DNA of 6,688 nucleotides from Anaerolineae bacterium (GTDB lineage: Bacteria > Chloroflexota > Anaerolineae > Aggregatilineales > UBA2796), in NCBI GenBank assembly GCA_020851855.1, contig JADZBY010000107.1:1-6688 (forward strand). Reading direction: 5' to 3'. Made by a program: the position numbers and the translations under genes. The notes beneath the pieces were generated by a model, which made no database searches, was not told the DNA's origin, and was given only the letters and a program-made list of their open reading frames with translations. Below are positions 1-6,688 of this stretch, piece by piece (position 1 is the stretch's first letter; each line of letters opens with the position of its first letter).

Positions 1-89
1 GCCGGCGATTGCGCCCGCGTCAGGTCCGCCCCGGCGATCAGACTCCACAGGATGACGGCGACCAGCGCCGCCCGATTTGGCTTGAGCAT
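1..89 (-). CDS. Start of a secreted protein, cut by the window edge
   Basis: The reverse strand reads ATG at 89-87 and stays open to the window edge, giving 29 residues. They look like a Sec signal peptide: a short basic start (MLKPNR), a hydrophobic core (AALVAVILWSLIAGA) and a polar end with a plausible cleavage site in LTRAQSP, after the alanine. A perfect extended -10 promoter lies about 45 bases upstream on the same strand, which supports a real divergent gene. I see no strong Shine-Dalgarno sequence before the ATG. The only other nearby reverse ATG, at 103-101, is out of frame and stops within about 20 codons. The mature protein lies outside the window, so its function cannot be stated. 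Confidence 0.6.
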   Translation of the reverse strand, partial: MLKPNRAALVAVILWSLIAGADLTRAQSP

Positions 90-130
90 AGACACCGAAC
101 CATGCTTTTTCAGTTTCGGGCCAGAGGCGC

Positions 131-139
131 ATTATAGCA
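131..139 (-). promoter_or_regulatory. Extended -10 promoter of the divergent left-hand gene
   Basis: On the reverse strand this reads TGCTATAAT: a perfect TATAAT hexamer (136-131) preceded by the TGn extension. The best -35-like match, TTGACG at 164-159, is 22 bases away, which is too far for a normal spacer, so the extended -10 may carry most of the recognition. Transcription would start near 124, leaving a leader of about 35 bases before the ATG at 89. Confidence 0.6.
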
Positions 140-221
140 CGCCGTGGCCCGCGCCCCACGTCAATGCAACACGTCAGTGGCCGTCTTTTGCCCGACGCTC
201 CCCACCCGTCGCCATCTGCCC

Positions 222-251
222 CTGACACACTGCCCGCTTTTGCGGTATGGT
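222..251 (+). promoter_or_regulatory. Probable promoter of the glycosyltransferase gene
   Basis: CTGACA (222-227, five of six to the -35 consensus) is followed after 18 bases by TATGGT (246-251, four of six to the -10 consensus). Transcription would start near 258, about 45 bases before the ATG at 303. A small inverted repeat, CGTGA (260-264) with TCACG (272-276), falls at the predicted start of the transcript. The call rests on consensus matching only. Confidence 0.4.
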
Positions 252-302
252 ACACCCCGCGTGACAGGCTCTCACGGGCCACTACCTGGCGGAATCGAAA
301 CG

Positions 303-1454
303 ATGCGCGTCCTGATGATCAGCAAAGCCTGTGTGGTGGGCATTTACCAGCGCAAACTGGAAGAAATGGCGCGCCTGGGCCTCGATTTGCTGCTCGTCAC
401 GCCGCCGGTATGGAACGATCCGAGCGGACCAGTACGGCTGGAGCGCGCCTACACGGACGGTTACCGGCTGGCCGTCGAGCCGCTGCGCTTCAACGGCAAC
501 TTCCACCTGCACTACACGCCCACGCTGGCCCGCCACATGCGCGCCTTCCGCCCGGACATCGTCCACATCGACGAAGAGCCGTATAACCTGGCCACGTGGC
601 ACGCGCTGTGGCTGGCCAAACGTTCTGGCGCGCGGGCGCTCTTCTTCTCGTGGCAGAACATCGCGCGGCGCTACCCGCCGCCGTTCTCGTGGGGCGAAGC
701 CTGGGCGCTGCGCAACGTGCAGGGCGCGCTGTTCGGCACACAGGGCGCGGCGGACGTATGGGCGGCGAAGGGCTATCGTGGCAAATCGGCGGTTGTGCCG
801 CAGTTCGGCGTCGATCCGGCCCTGTTCCAACCTGCCGAGCGAACGCGCCAGCCGGGCGGTACGCCGCTGATCGGCTTCGCCGGGCGGCTCGTGCCGGAAA
901 AAGGCGTCGATCTGCTCATCCGGGCAGCGGCGGAGCTTGCCGGAAGCGGCTTGCCCGTGCATTTGCGCATCATCGGGCAGGGTCCGGAGCGCGCGTCGCT
1001 CGAAGGGCTGGCAGCGTCGCTAGGAATCTCGGCGGCGGTGGAGTTTGCCGGACCGGTCTCCAGCCTGGACATGCCGAGCCGCTTGCAGGAACTCGACGGC
1101 CTCGTGTTGCCCTCGCGCACGCTGCCCAACTGGAAAGAGCAGTTTGGCCGCGTGCTGATCGAGGCGATGGCCTGCGGCGTGCCTGTTGTTGCGTCAGACA
1201 GCGGGGCGATCCCGGAAGTGCTCGACGGCGTGGGCTGGCTGTTCCGCGAAGGGGATGCTTCGGCGCTGGCCGGGCAGTTGCGCGCCATGCTCTCCGATAC
1301 GGCCTTGCGGGCGCAACGACAGGCGCGCGGCAGGGTTCAAGTAATCAAGCGATTCGCGCACGAGCAGGTGGCGCGGCAGACGCTTGCGTTTTACGAGAAA
1401 GTGGTGGGAGAAGAACCCTCACCCCCGGCCCCTCTCCCTCATGGCGAGGGGTGA
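303..1454 (+). CDS. Family-4 (GT-B) glycosyltransferase
   Basis: This 383-residue protein is a retaining GT-B glycosyltransferase of the GT4 type, which moves a sugar from a nucleotide-sugar donor, usually at the cytoplasmic face of the membrane, to build lipid-linked glycans, exopolysaccharide or glycolipids. Donor and acceptor cannot be read from the sequence. The N-terminal Rossmann half starts MRVLMISKACVVGIYQRK. The C-terminal half carries GR (194-195) and K200 in GRLVPEKG, which in this family contact the donor phosphates, and the E-x7-E motif with E279 and E287 in EQFGRVLIEAMACG. I chose the ATG at 303 because the Rossmann strand begins there; a weak GGAA lies eight bases upstream. The open frame extends back to 144, but that part has no domain character and overlaps the proposed promoters. 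The last 12 residues (372-383, PSPPAPLPHGEG) and the stop codon lie inside a repeat element, so the native C-terminus has probably been replaced. Confidence 0.85.
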   Translation: MRVLMISKACVVGIYQRKLEEMARLGLDLLLVTPPVWNDPSGPVRLERAYTDGYRLAVEPLRFNGNFHLHYTPTLARHMRAFRPDIVHIDEEPYNLATWHALWLAKRSGARALFFSWQNIARRYPPPFSWGEAWALRNVQGALFGTQGAADVWAAKGYRGKSAVVPQFGVDPALFQPAERTRQPGGTPLIGFAGRLVPEKGVDLLIRAAAELAGSGLPVHLRIIGQGPERASLEGLAASLGISAAVEFAGPVSSLDMPSRLQELDGLVLPSRTLPNWKEQFGRVLIEAMACGVPVVASDSGAIPEVLDGVGWLFREGDASALAGQLRAMLSDTALRAQRQARGRVQVIKRFAHEQVARQTLAFYEKVVGEEPSPPAPLPHGEG

Positions 1455-1523
1455 AAGACAAAGGAGCCAGACCGCGTTTCTCCCCTCTCGCCCCCTGGGA
1501 GCGAGGGGCCGGGGGAGTGAGGG
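1416..1523. repeat. Fold-back repeat element, 108 bp (copy 1)
   Basis: The left end begins CCCTCACCCCCGGCCCCTC and the right end, read on the other strand, begins CCCTCACTCCCCCGGCCCCT: terminal inverted repeats of about 20 bases with a two-base indel. Each half also folds on itself. CCCTC (1436-1440) pairs with GAGGG (1446-1450), and CCCCTC (1482-1487) pairs with GAGGGG (1503-1508). No open frame of its own is credible, so it looks like a small non-autonomous element. Its outer arms match the second copy at 4296-4436. I see no clear target-site duplication. From general experience, similar repeats with CCCTCACCCC ends are scattered through several environmental bacterial phyla. It overlaps the 3' end of the glycosyltransferase gene. 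Confidence 0.8.
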
Positions 1524-1584
1524 ATAGGACGCCGCTGAAATGTGGCCTCGGAATCAAGCCCACCATCGTGATCGCGGTCCGTTA

Positions 1585-1593
1585 TGGTAAAAT
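1585..1593 (+). promoter_or_regulatory. Possible extended -10 promoter for the GNAT-ATPase genes
   Basis: TGGTAAAAT gives a TGn extension and a TAAAAT hexamer (five of six to the -10 consensus) in a short AT-rich island between the repeat and the GNAT gene. No good -35 lies at the usual distance. Transcription would start near 1600, leaving a leader of about 94 bases. It is the most promoter-like site between 1524 and 1693. Confidence 0.4.
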
Positions 1594-1597
1594 ATCT

Positions 1598-1642
1598 CAG
1601 CATCGCCTGTGAAGGCGCTGACGTTTGCCAGCGGGGCTGCAA
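1598..1642 (+). other. Two small hairpins in the leader of the GNAT gene
   Basis: CGCCT (1604-1608) and AGGCG (1613-1617) form a stem around GTGA, extended by CAG (1598-1600) with CTG (1618-1620) across a three-base bulge. Directly after it, CAGC (1629-1632) and GCTG (1636-1639) pair around GGG, extended by TTG with CAA across one bulged C. Neither is followed by a U run, so they are not obvious terminators. They may be 5' stabilising structures or chance in GC-rich DNA. Confidence 0.3.
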
Positions 1643-1693
1643 CGCGACCATCAGGGGGATTTCGTCCGCGTTAGGTGAGGGTCGGGAGGCGAC

Positions 1694-2683
1694 ATGCCGA
1701 CGCTGTTCGGGGTGCGCACGTTTACGCCAATTGATCTGCCGCTGATTCACAGGCTCGTGCCGCAGGGCGTGTGCCTGGACTCGGCGACGGCATTGACGCA
1801 CGGTATCCACGTCGTGGAAGACGCGGTCATGGGCGCGCTGCCGCTTGCTGACCTGGGGATGCCAACGTTCGTGCTGCGGGAAGGCGACGGCGGTTATGTG
1901 GCCCAGTTCCGGCACAAAAACGGCGAGCCGCACGCGCACATCGTATTCATCGCGCCCAGCCTGCGCAACCACGGCGCGGAGATGGGCTGGCTGCGCCTGC
2001 TGAACGCGATGGTTGCCGCCGCAGGCCGCCGCAGTGCGCATACCCTGCGCGGTGAAGTGACCGAGACGGGCGACGAATTTGCGCTGCTGCGCGAGGCCGG
2101 TTTTGCGACGTATACGCGGCAGGAAATCTGGCGGCGCGATCCGGGGCCGCTGCCGGGGCGCGACAAAGACAAAAAGTCGAATATGCTGCGGCCCGGCTCT
2201 GACCTGGATGCCTTTGCGCTGGCTGGGCTGCATGTAGCCGTCGTGCCGCGCATGGTGCGGCAGGCCGAGCCTGCGCCGGATGCGCGTCAGGGCTTGCTCT
2301 ACGAGCACAAAGGCCGTATCGGGGCGCACGTGGCGGTGCAGGAAGGCAAGAGCGGCATCTACGTGCAAGGCCTGTTCCGGCCCGACCTGAGCGCCGAGGA
2401 AGTGGAACGTATCCTTGCTACCGTTCTGGCCACTACGCCGCGCGCCGAAAAACTGCCGGTTTACGTGCGCGTGCCGCGTTACCAGGAGCACATCGAGCGC
2501 CCACTGGAGGGTCTCGGCTTTGCGCCGGGCGCGTCGCAAGCCGTTATGGTGCGCCACACCACGCGCCGCGTTGAGAATTACGCAGCCAAGCCGGTCCACG
2601 TCCTGGAGAATATCATCGTGACCAGTGGCCCGCCCGTGAAGGAATGCAGCGCGCCGCGCCATGAATGCGTGCATATGAGTTGA
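1694..2683 (+). CDS. Tandem GNAT-like acyltransferase of unknown substrate
   Basis: I do not recognise a named gene for this 329-residue protein. Its texture is that of two GNAT-fold halves in a row. Each half has a segment of the kind that closes a GNAT domain: LLREAGFATYTRQEIWRR, with GF at 136-137, and LEGLGFAPGASQAVMVRH, with GF at 275-276, about 139 residues apart. The first half includes an acidic strand-turn region (RGEVTETGDEF) and the second a matching YVRVPRYQEH. A classic Q/RxxGxG/A acetyl-CoA loop is not clear in either half, so catalysis is not assured and one half may be degenerate. No signal peptide or membrane segment is seen, so it should be cytoplasmic. The ATG has GGAGG four bases upstream. 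The stop is 32 bases before the ATPase start, suggesting co-transcription. Confidence is high that it is a gene and moderate on the fold. Confidence 0.6.
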   Translation: MPTLFGVRTFTPIDLPLIHRLVPQGVCLDSATALTHGIHVVEDAVMGALPLADLGMPTFVLREGDGGYVAQFRHKNGEPHAHIVFIAPSLRNHGAEMGWLRLLNAMVAAAGRRSAHTLRGEVTETGDEFALLREAGFATYTRQEIWRRDPGPLPGRDKDKKSNMLRPGSDLDAFALAGLHVAVVPRMVRQAEPAPDARQGLLYEHKGRIGAHVAVQEGKSGIYVQGLFRPDLSAEEVERILATVLATTPRAEKLPVYVRVPRYQEHIERPLEGLGFAPGASQAVMVRHTTRRVENYAAKPVHVLENIIVTSGPPVKECSAPRHECVHMS

Positions 2684-2705
2684 GGCAGGTTGTAGCCATA
2701 GAACC

Positions 2706-2710
2706 AAGGA
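2706..2710 (+). promoter_or_regulatory. Ribosome binding site that sets the ATPase start
   Basis: AAGGA sits five bases before the ATG at 2716. An earlier in-frame ATG at 2665 would overlap the previous gene by 19 bases, lacks a good site and adds 17 residues without family character. The family N-terminus (ITDDLEKLKAVLP) begins right after the ATG at 2716. Confidence 0.6.
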
Positions 2711-2715
2711 CGCGG

Positions 2716-4284
<1,569 letters not shown>

Positions 4285-4295
4285 TGGGGGGAAGG

Positions 4296-4436
4296 CCCTC
4301 ACCCCAACCCCTCTCCACCGTTGCCGCCCCAGAGGGAACCCCGCCAACGCTAGAGAGGGGGGGCCGGAACGCGACGGACCGCGCGGCGATTCCCCCTCTC
4401 TACGGTATTTCGTGGAGAGGGGGCCAGGGGGTGAGG
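4296..4436. repeat. Fold-back repeat element, 141 bp (copy 2)
   Basis: The left end reads CCCTCACCCCAACCCCTCTC. The right end on the other strand reads CCTCACCCCCTGGCCCCCTC, giving imperfect terminal inverted repeats matching those of the element at 1416-1523. The interior differs from copy 1 in length and sequence. The right half contains a strong hairpin: CCCCCTCTC (4392-4400) pairs perfectly with GAGAGGGGG (4415-4423), and ACG/CGT extend the stem inward. The length is a multiple of three and contains no stop in the frame of the downstream gene. It fills nearly all of the ATPase-CapA gap. No clear target duplication is visible. Confidence 0.75.
4392..4433 (+). promoter_or_regulatory. Hairpin holding the CapA ribosome binding site
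   Basis: The purine-rich GGAGAGGGGG (4414-4423) lies seven bases before the GTG at 4431 and is the only good Shine-Dalgarno candidate for the downstream gene. Nine of its bases form the 3' strand of the perfect stem 4392-4400/4415-4423. The stem continues through a T-G wobble (4401/4414) and ACG/CGT (4402-4404/4411-4413) around a six-base loop: 13 pairs in all, nine of them in the GC-rich outer part. As RNA this should occlude the site unless something opens it. Confidence 0.5.
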
Positions 4437-6008
4437 CTCGTCCTCGTCGCTCTCATCTTCCCCGTTCTTGCCTACCTGACGTCCTATCCCGCTTCCGCCC
4501 AGGCCGCGATCCGCGTCCGGATGCCGCCGGCGTGGATGCCCGTCCTGCAACCGGTGCTCGATTCGCTCTCCGATGGCGCGCTGACGTGGCTTGCCGTGGA
4601 CGATTCCGTCGCGCCGGACGCCGGACGGGCCGATCTGAGCATTGCGCCGGTCGGGCAGGGCGATGCCGCCGACTTCACGCCGCTGATCCTGGCCGCCGTG
4701 GCCCGTTATGACGCCGCGCTGGACGACGTGGCTCCCATCTCGCTGTTGGCGCTGGCCCGCGACGGTGCGACGCCCGATCTGCCCGGCTGGCAGGTGGCCA
4801 TCAGCGACGAGGTGCGCGCCCTGAGCGACGCTGGCGCGCTGCCCATCGCGCCGGACCGCGTCGTCTCGCACGCCGATGCGCTGCTTTTCGCCAGGTCTGC
4901 GCCCAACCGCCTGGCGTTGGTGCGTTGGCAGACGGGCGGCGGCTGGCATCCGTCGCTGCGCCCGGTGCGCATTGCGGGCGCTTATCCGGGCGGCGTGCAC
5001 TGGGGCGCGGATGTGCGAGCGCTCACCGTAGACGCCGGTGCGGCGCGAGAAACGCTTCTCGCCGCCCTGCGCGCCTGGGCCGAGCCGCCGGTCGAGATCG
5101 CGGCGGTGGGCGATGTGATGCTGGCGCGCAGTCTGGCGCAGGCGGCGGCGCATACCGGCGACACGGCGATTGCGACACGGCGCGTCGCGGGCATGCTGGC
5201 CGGCGCGGACTTGACAATCGGCAACCTGGAGTGCGTGCTGTCCGAGCGCGGCGCGCCAGTGGTCAAGTCGTACACCTTTCGCGCGCCGCCCGCCGCCCTC
5301 GAGGCCCTGACGCTGGCCGGCTTCGATGTGCTCTCGCTGGCGAACAACCACACCATGGATTTTGGCGTCGAGGCGCTGCTGGATACGACGCTGGCGCTGA
5401 GTGGGGCCGGAATCGCGCCGGTTGGGGCCGGGCTGAACGCCATGATCGCCCATGCGCCGGTCATCGTCGAGCGGCGCGGCGTGCGCTTTGCGATGCTCGC
5501 TTATGCCAACGTGCCCGACGATTCAACCTCGAACTTCAAGACGCGGGAAACTGCCGCGACGGACGCCGAGCCGGGCATCGCCTGGGCCGAGCCGGACATC
5601 GTCGCGGCGGGCGTGGCGGCGGCGCGCGCCGAGGCCGATCAGGTTATCGTCTTGCTGCACAGCGGCTACGAGCACCAGGAAGCGCCGAATGCCATCCAGC
5701 GCGCCATCGCCCATGCGGCAGTCGAAGCGGGCGCAGCGGCGGTCATCGGCGCGCATCCGCACGTACTGCAGGGTGTGCAATTTGCCGGCGATAGCCTGAT
5801 CGCGTACAGCCTGGGCAATTTCGTGTTTGACATGACCGTGACCGAGTCGGCGGTACTGCGCCTGTGGATCGCGGCGGACGGCGTGCGCGGCCATGCCTGG
5901 GAGCCGGTCACCATCGCGCCGGGCGGCCAGCCGTACCCTGCCTCGGCGGCCAACGCTTACCCGATCCGGGCGCGGCTCAACCAGCTCACGGCGCTGCTCA
6001 ATCGCTGA
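4431..6008 (+). CDS. Secreted CapA-family protein with an N-terminal extra domain
   Basis: From the GTG at 4431 the protein has 525 residues. It opens with a clear Sec signal peptide (MRLVLVALIFPVLAYLTS, then YPASAQA; cleavage likely after A23 or A25). Residues 227 to about 480 form a CapA/PGA_cap domain, a metallophosphatase-like fold linked in Bacillus to poly-gamma-glutamate capsule but widespread with unknown roles. Its metal-site motifs are all present: GDVML (227-231), NLE (265-267), NNH (305-307), HSGYE (410-414), GAHPH (440-444) and SLGNF (460-464). Residues 26-220 are not CapA; the LALVRW and VRALTVDAG segments recall the hinge-side strands of periplasmic binding proteins, a tentative reading. 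It should act outside the membrane. An alternative start is the ATG at 4284, overlapping the ATPase stop (574 residues), which would translate the repeat and place the hydrophobic segment after about 49 residues. No other capsule gene is visible, so a capsule role is not supported. Confidence 0.8.
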   Translation: MRLVLVALIFPVLAYLTSYPASAQAAIRVRMPPAWMPVLQPVLDSLSDGALTWLAVDDSVAPDAGRADLSIAPVGQGDAADFTPLILAAVARYDAALDDVAPISLLALARDGATPDLPGWQVAISDEVRALSDAGALPIAPDRVVSHADALLFARSAPNRLALVRWQTGGGWHPSLRPVRIAGAYPGGVHWGADVRALTVDAGAARETLLAALRAWAEPPVEIAAVGDVMLARSLAQAAAHTGDTAIATRRVAGMLAGADLTIGNLECVLSERGAPVVKSYTFRAPPAALEALTLAGFDVLSLANNHTMDFGVEALLDTTLALSGAGIAPVGAGLNAMIAHAPVIVERRGVRFAMLAYANVPDDSTSNFKTRETAATDAEPGIAWAEPDIVAAGVAAARAEADQVIVLLHSGYEHQEAPNAIQRAIAHAAVEAGAAAVIGAHPHVLQGVQFAGDSLIAYSLGNFVFDMTVTESAVLRLWIAADGVRGHAWEPVTIAPGGQPYPASAANAYPIRARLNQLTALLNR

Positions 6009-6028
6009 GGACGACGAAGAAACACCTT

Positions 6029-6652
6029 ATGTTCATCACCTTTGAAGGACCGGAAGGCGGCGGCAAGACCACCGTCATGGCGTTTTTGTTGGAGCGGCTG
6101 CTGGCGCACGGCCTGAGCGCGATCAGCCTGCGCGAGCCGGGCGGCACGCACGTCGGAGAGCAGGTGCGCCGCCTGTTGCTCGATACGCGCAGCGACATTG
6201 CCCCGGCGGCGGAAATGCTGCTCTTTTCGGCGTCGCGCGCGCAGCTCGTCGAGGCCATCATTCGCCCGCACTTGCAGGGCGGCGGCGTGGTCCTGTGCGA
6301 CCGCTACGCCGACAGCACGCTGGCCTACCAGGGCTTCGGGCGCGGCCTGGACCTGACGGCGCTGCGGCAGATCACGCGCTTCGCCACCGGCGGCCTGACG
6401 CCCGACCTGACGCTGTTCTTTGACATCGACCCGGCGCAAGGGCTGGCCCGGCGTCAGGGCAGCGGCGGCATGGATCGCATGGACGCGCAGACGCTGGATT
6501 TTCACCACCGGGTGCGGGATGGGTATCTGGCGCTGATGGCCGCCGAGCCGGCGCGCTGGGTGCGCATCGACGCCAGCGCACCGCTCGCCGTGGTGCAGGG
6601 CACGGTGATCCAGGTGGTCGGCGAACGGCTCAGCGCGCGGGGGATGATTTAG
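6029..6652 (+). CDS. tmk: Thymidylate kinase
   Basis: Thymidylate kinase transfers a phosphate from ATP to dTMP to make dTDP, the step before dTTP in both de novo and salvage routes, in the cytoplasm. The 207-residue length is normal. The P-loop is GPEGGGKTT (7-15, with K13 and T14). REPGGT (35-40) and R70 in FSASRAQ match dTMP-binding elements. DRYADSTLAYQG (91-102) holds the hallmark DRY. DIDP (132-135) and RRQGSGGMDRMD (141-152) form the lid region, with DFHHRVRDGYL after it. The P-loop has no arginine while the lid has several, as in the bacterial (type II) enzymes. I chose the ATG at 6029 because the P-loop strand MFITFEG starts there. The open frame extends back to 5864 inside the CapA gene, but that is overlap only. 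Only 20 bases separate it from the CapA stop, and the Shine-Dalgarno is weak, so translation may be coupled. Confidence 0.95.
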   Translation: MFITFEGPEGGGKTTVMAFLLERLLAHGLSAISLREPGGTHVGEQVRRLLLDTRSDIAPAAEMLLFSASRAQLVEAIIRPHLQGGGVVLCDRYADSTLAYQGFGRGLDLTALRQITRFATGGLTPDLTLFFDIDPAQGLARRQGSGGMDRMDAQTLDFHHRVRDGYLALMAAEPARWVRIDASAPLAVVQGTVIQVVGERLSARGMI

Positions 6653-6663
6653 CGGGTCGGGGC

Positions 6664-6683
6664 GGGCGGCTCACGAGCCGCCC
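6664..6683. repeat. Palindrome after tmk, possible terminator or dispersed repeat
   Basis: GGGCGGCTC (6664-6672) pairs perfectly with GAGCCGCCC (6675-6683) around two bases, 12 bases after the tmk stop. The right flank is CCTACA rather than a T run, so it is not a classic intrinsic terminator, though it could block transcription or protect the 3' end. The form resembles short palindromic intergenic repeats with a CCCCTACA edge; the window ends before a second copy could be seen. Confidence 0.45.
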
Positions 6684-6688
6684 CTACA

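Noticed and set aside
144..302. N-terminal extension of the glycosyltransferase frame
   Set aside because: It lacks domain character, overlaps both promoter candidates and has no ribosome binding site. The Rossmann strand begins at 303.
1416..1523. The repeat as an intrinsic terminator or CRISPR unit
   Set aside because: There is no T run after the stems and no regularly spaced repeats with spacers. The two copies are nearly 3 kb apart and differ in their interiors.
596..1612. Second forward open frame of 338 codons overlapping the glycosyltransferase
   Set aside because: The product is alanine/arginine-rich and runs through the repeat. The other frame holds the E-x7-E and donor-binding motifs.
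1439..2707. Long reverse-strand open frame of 422 codons opposite the GNAT-like gene
   Set aside because: It is antisense to a gene with a good ribosome binding site, runs into the repeat and is rich in H, R and Q with no recognisable domain. Such frames are common opposite GC-rich genes.
2665..2715. Earlier ATG for the ATPase at 2665
   Set aside because: It overlaps the previous gene, lacks a good ribosome binding site and adds residues outside the family pattern. AAGGA precedes the ATG at 2716.
4350..5453. Reverse-strand open frame of 367 codons opposite the CapA gene
   Set aside because: The forward strand carries all CapA motifs. The reverse product is R, Q, H and G-rich with no domain.
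4431..6008. CapA gene as evidence of a poly-gamma-glutamate capsule operon
   Set aside because: No ligase-like capB/capC or other capsule genes are adjacent, and the CapA domain is widespread outside such operons.
5864..6028. Upstream extension of the tmk frame
   Set aside because: It lies inside the CapA coding region, and thymidylate kinases begin close to the P-loop strand.

Overview
The window is GC-rich bacterial chromosome with tightly packed genes, nearly all on the + strand. Three things suggest a member of the Chloroflexota, perhaps Anaerolineae-like: the Ycf45/SpoIIIAA-type ATPase, the long CapA-like secreted protein, and the dispersed fold-back repeats that begin CCCTCACCCC. The lineage is inferred from gene content and style; no marker gene here proves it.

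Layout. Positions 1-89 hold the first codons of a secreted protein on the - strand, which runs off the left edge. Its promoter and that of the first + strand gene share the divergent intergenic region 90-302. A family-4 glycosyltransferase (303-1454) follows and ends inside a 108-bp fold-back repeat (1416-1523). After a leader with a probable promoter come four + strand genes: a tandem GNAT-like protein of unknown substrate (1694-2683), a P-loop ATPase of the R3H/Ycf45 family (2716-4284), a secreted CapA-family protein (4431-6008) and thymidylate kinase tmk (6029-6652). A second fold-back repeat of 141 bp (4296-4436) fills the gap between the ATPase and CapA genes. A perfect palindrome, probably part of another dispersed repeat, closes the window.

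How the genes relate. The GNAT, ATPase, CapA and tmk genes are separated by 32, 146 (nearly all repeat) and 20 bases and could be one transcript. Only tmk (dTMP to dTDP) has a sure biochemical role. The ATPase is probably nucleic-acid related, and the CapA protein acts outside the membrane.

I see no new defence or mobile system. The points most worth a second look are at gene boundaries: the right arm of the second repeat appears to supply both the ribosome binding site and the GTG start of the CapA gene, and folds that site into a hairpin; the first repeat encodes the last 12 residues and stop of the glycosyltransferase; and the ATPase ends without the C-terminal R3H domain usual in its family, 11 bases before the second repeat.
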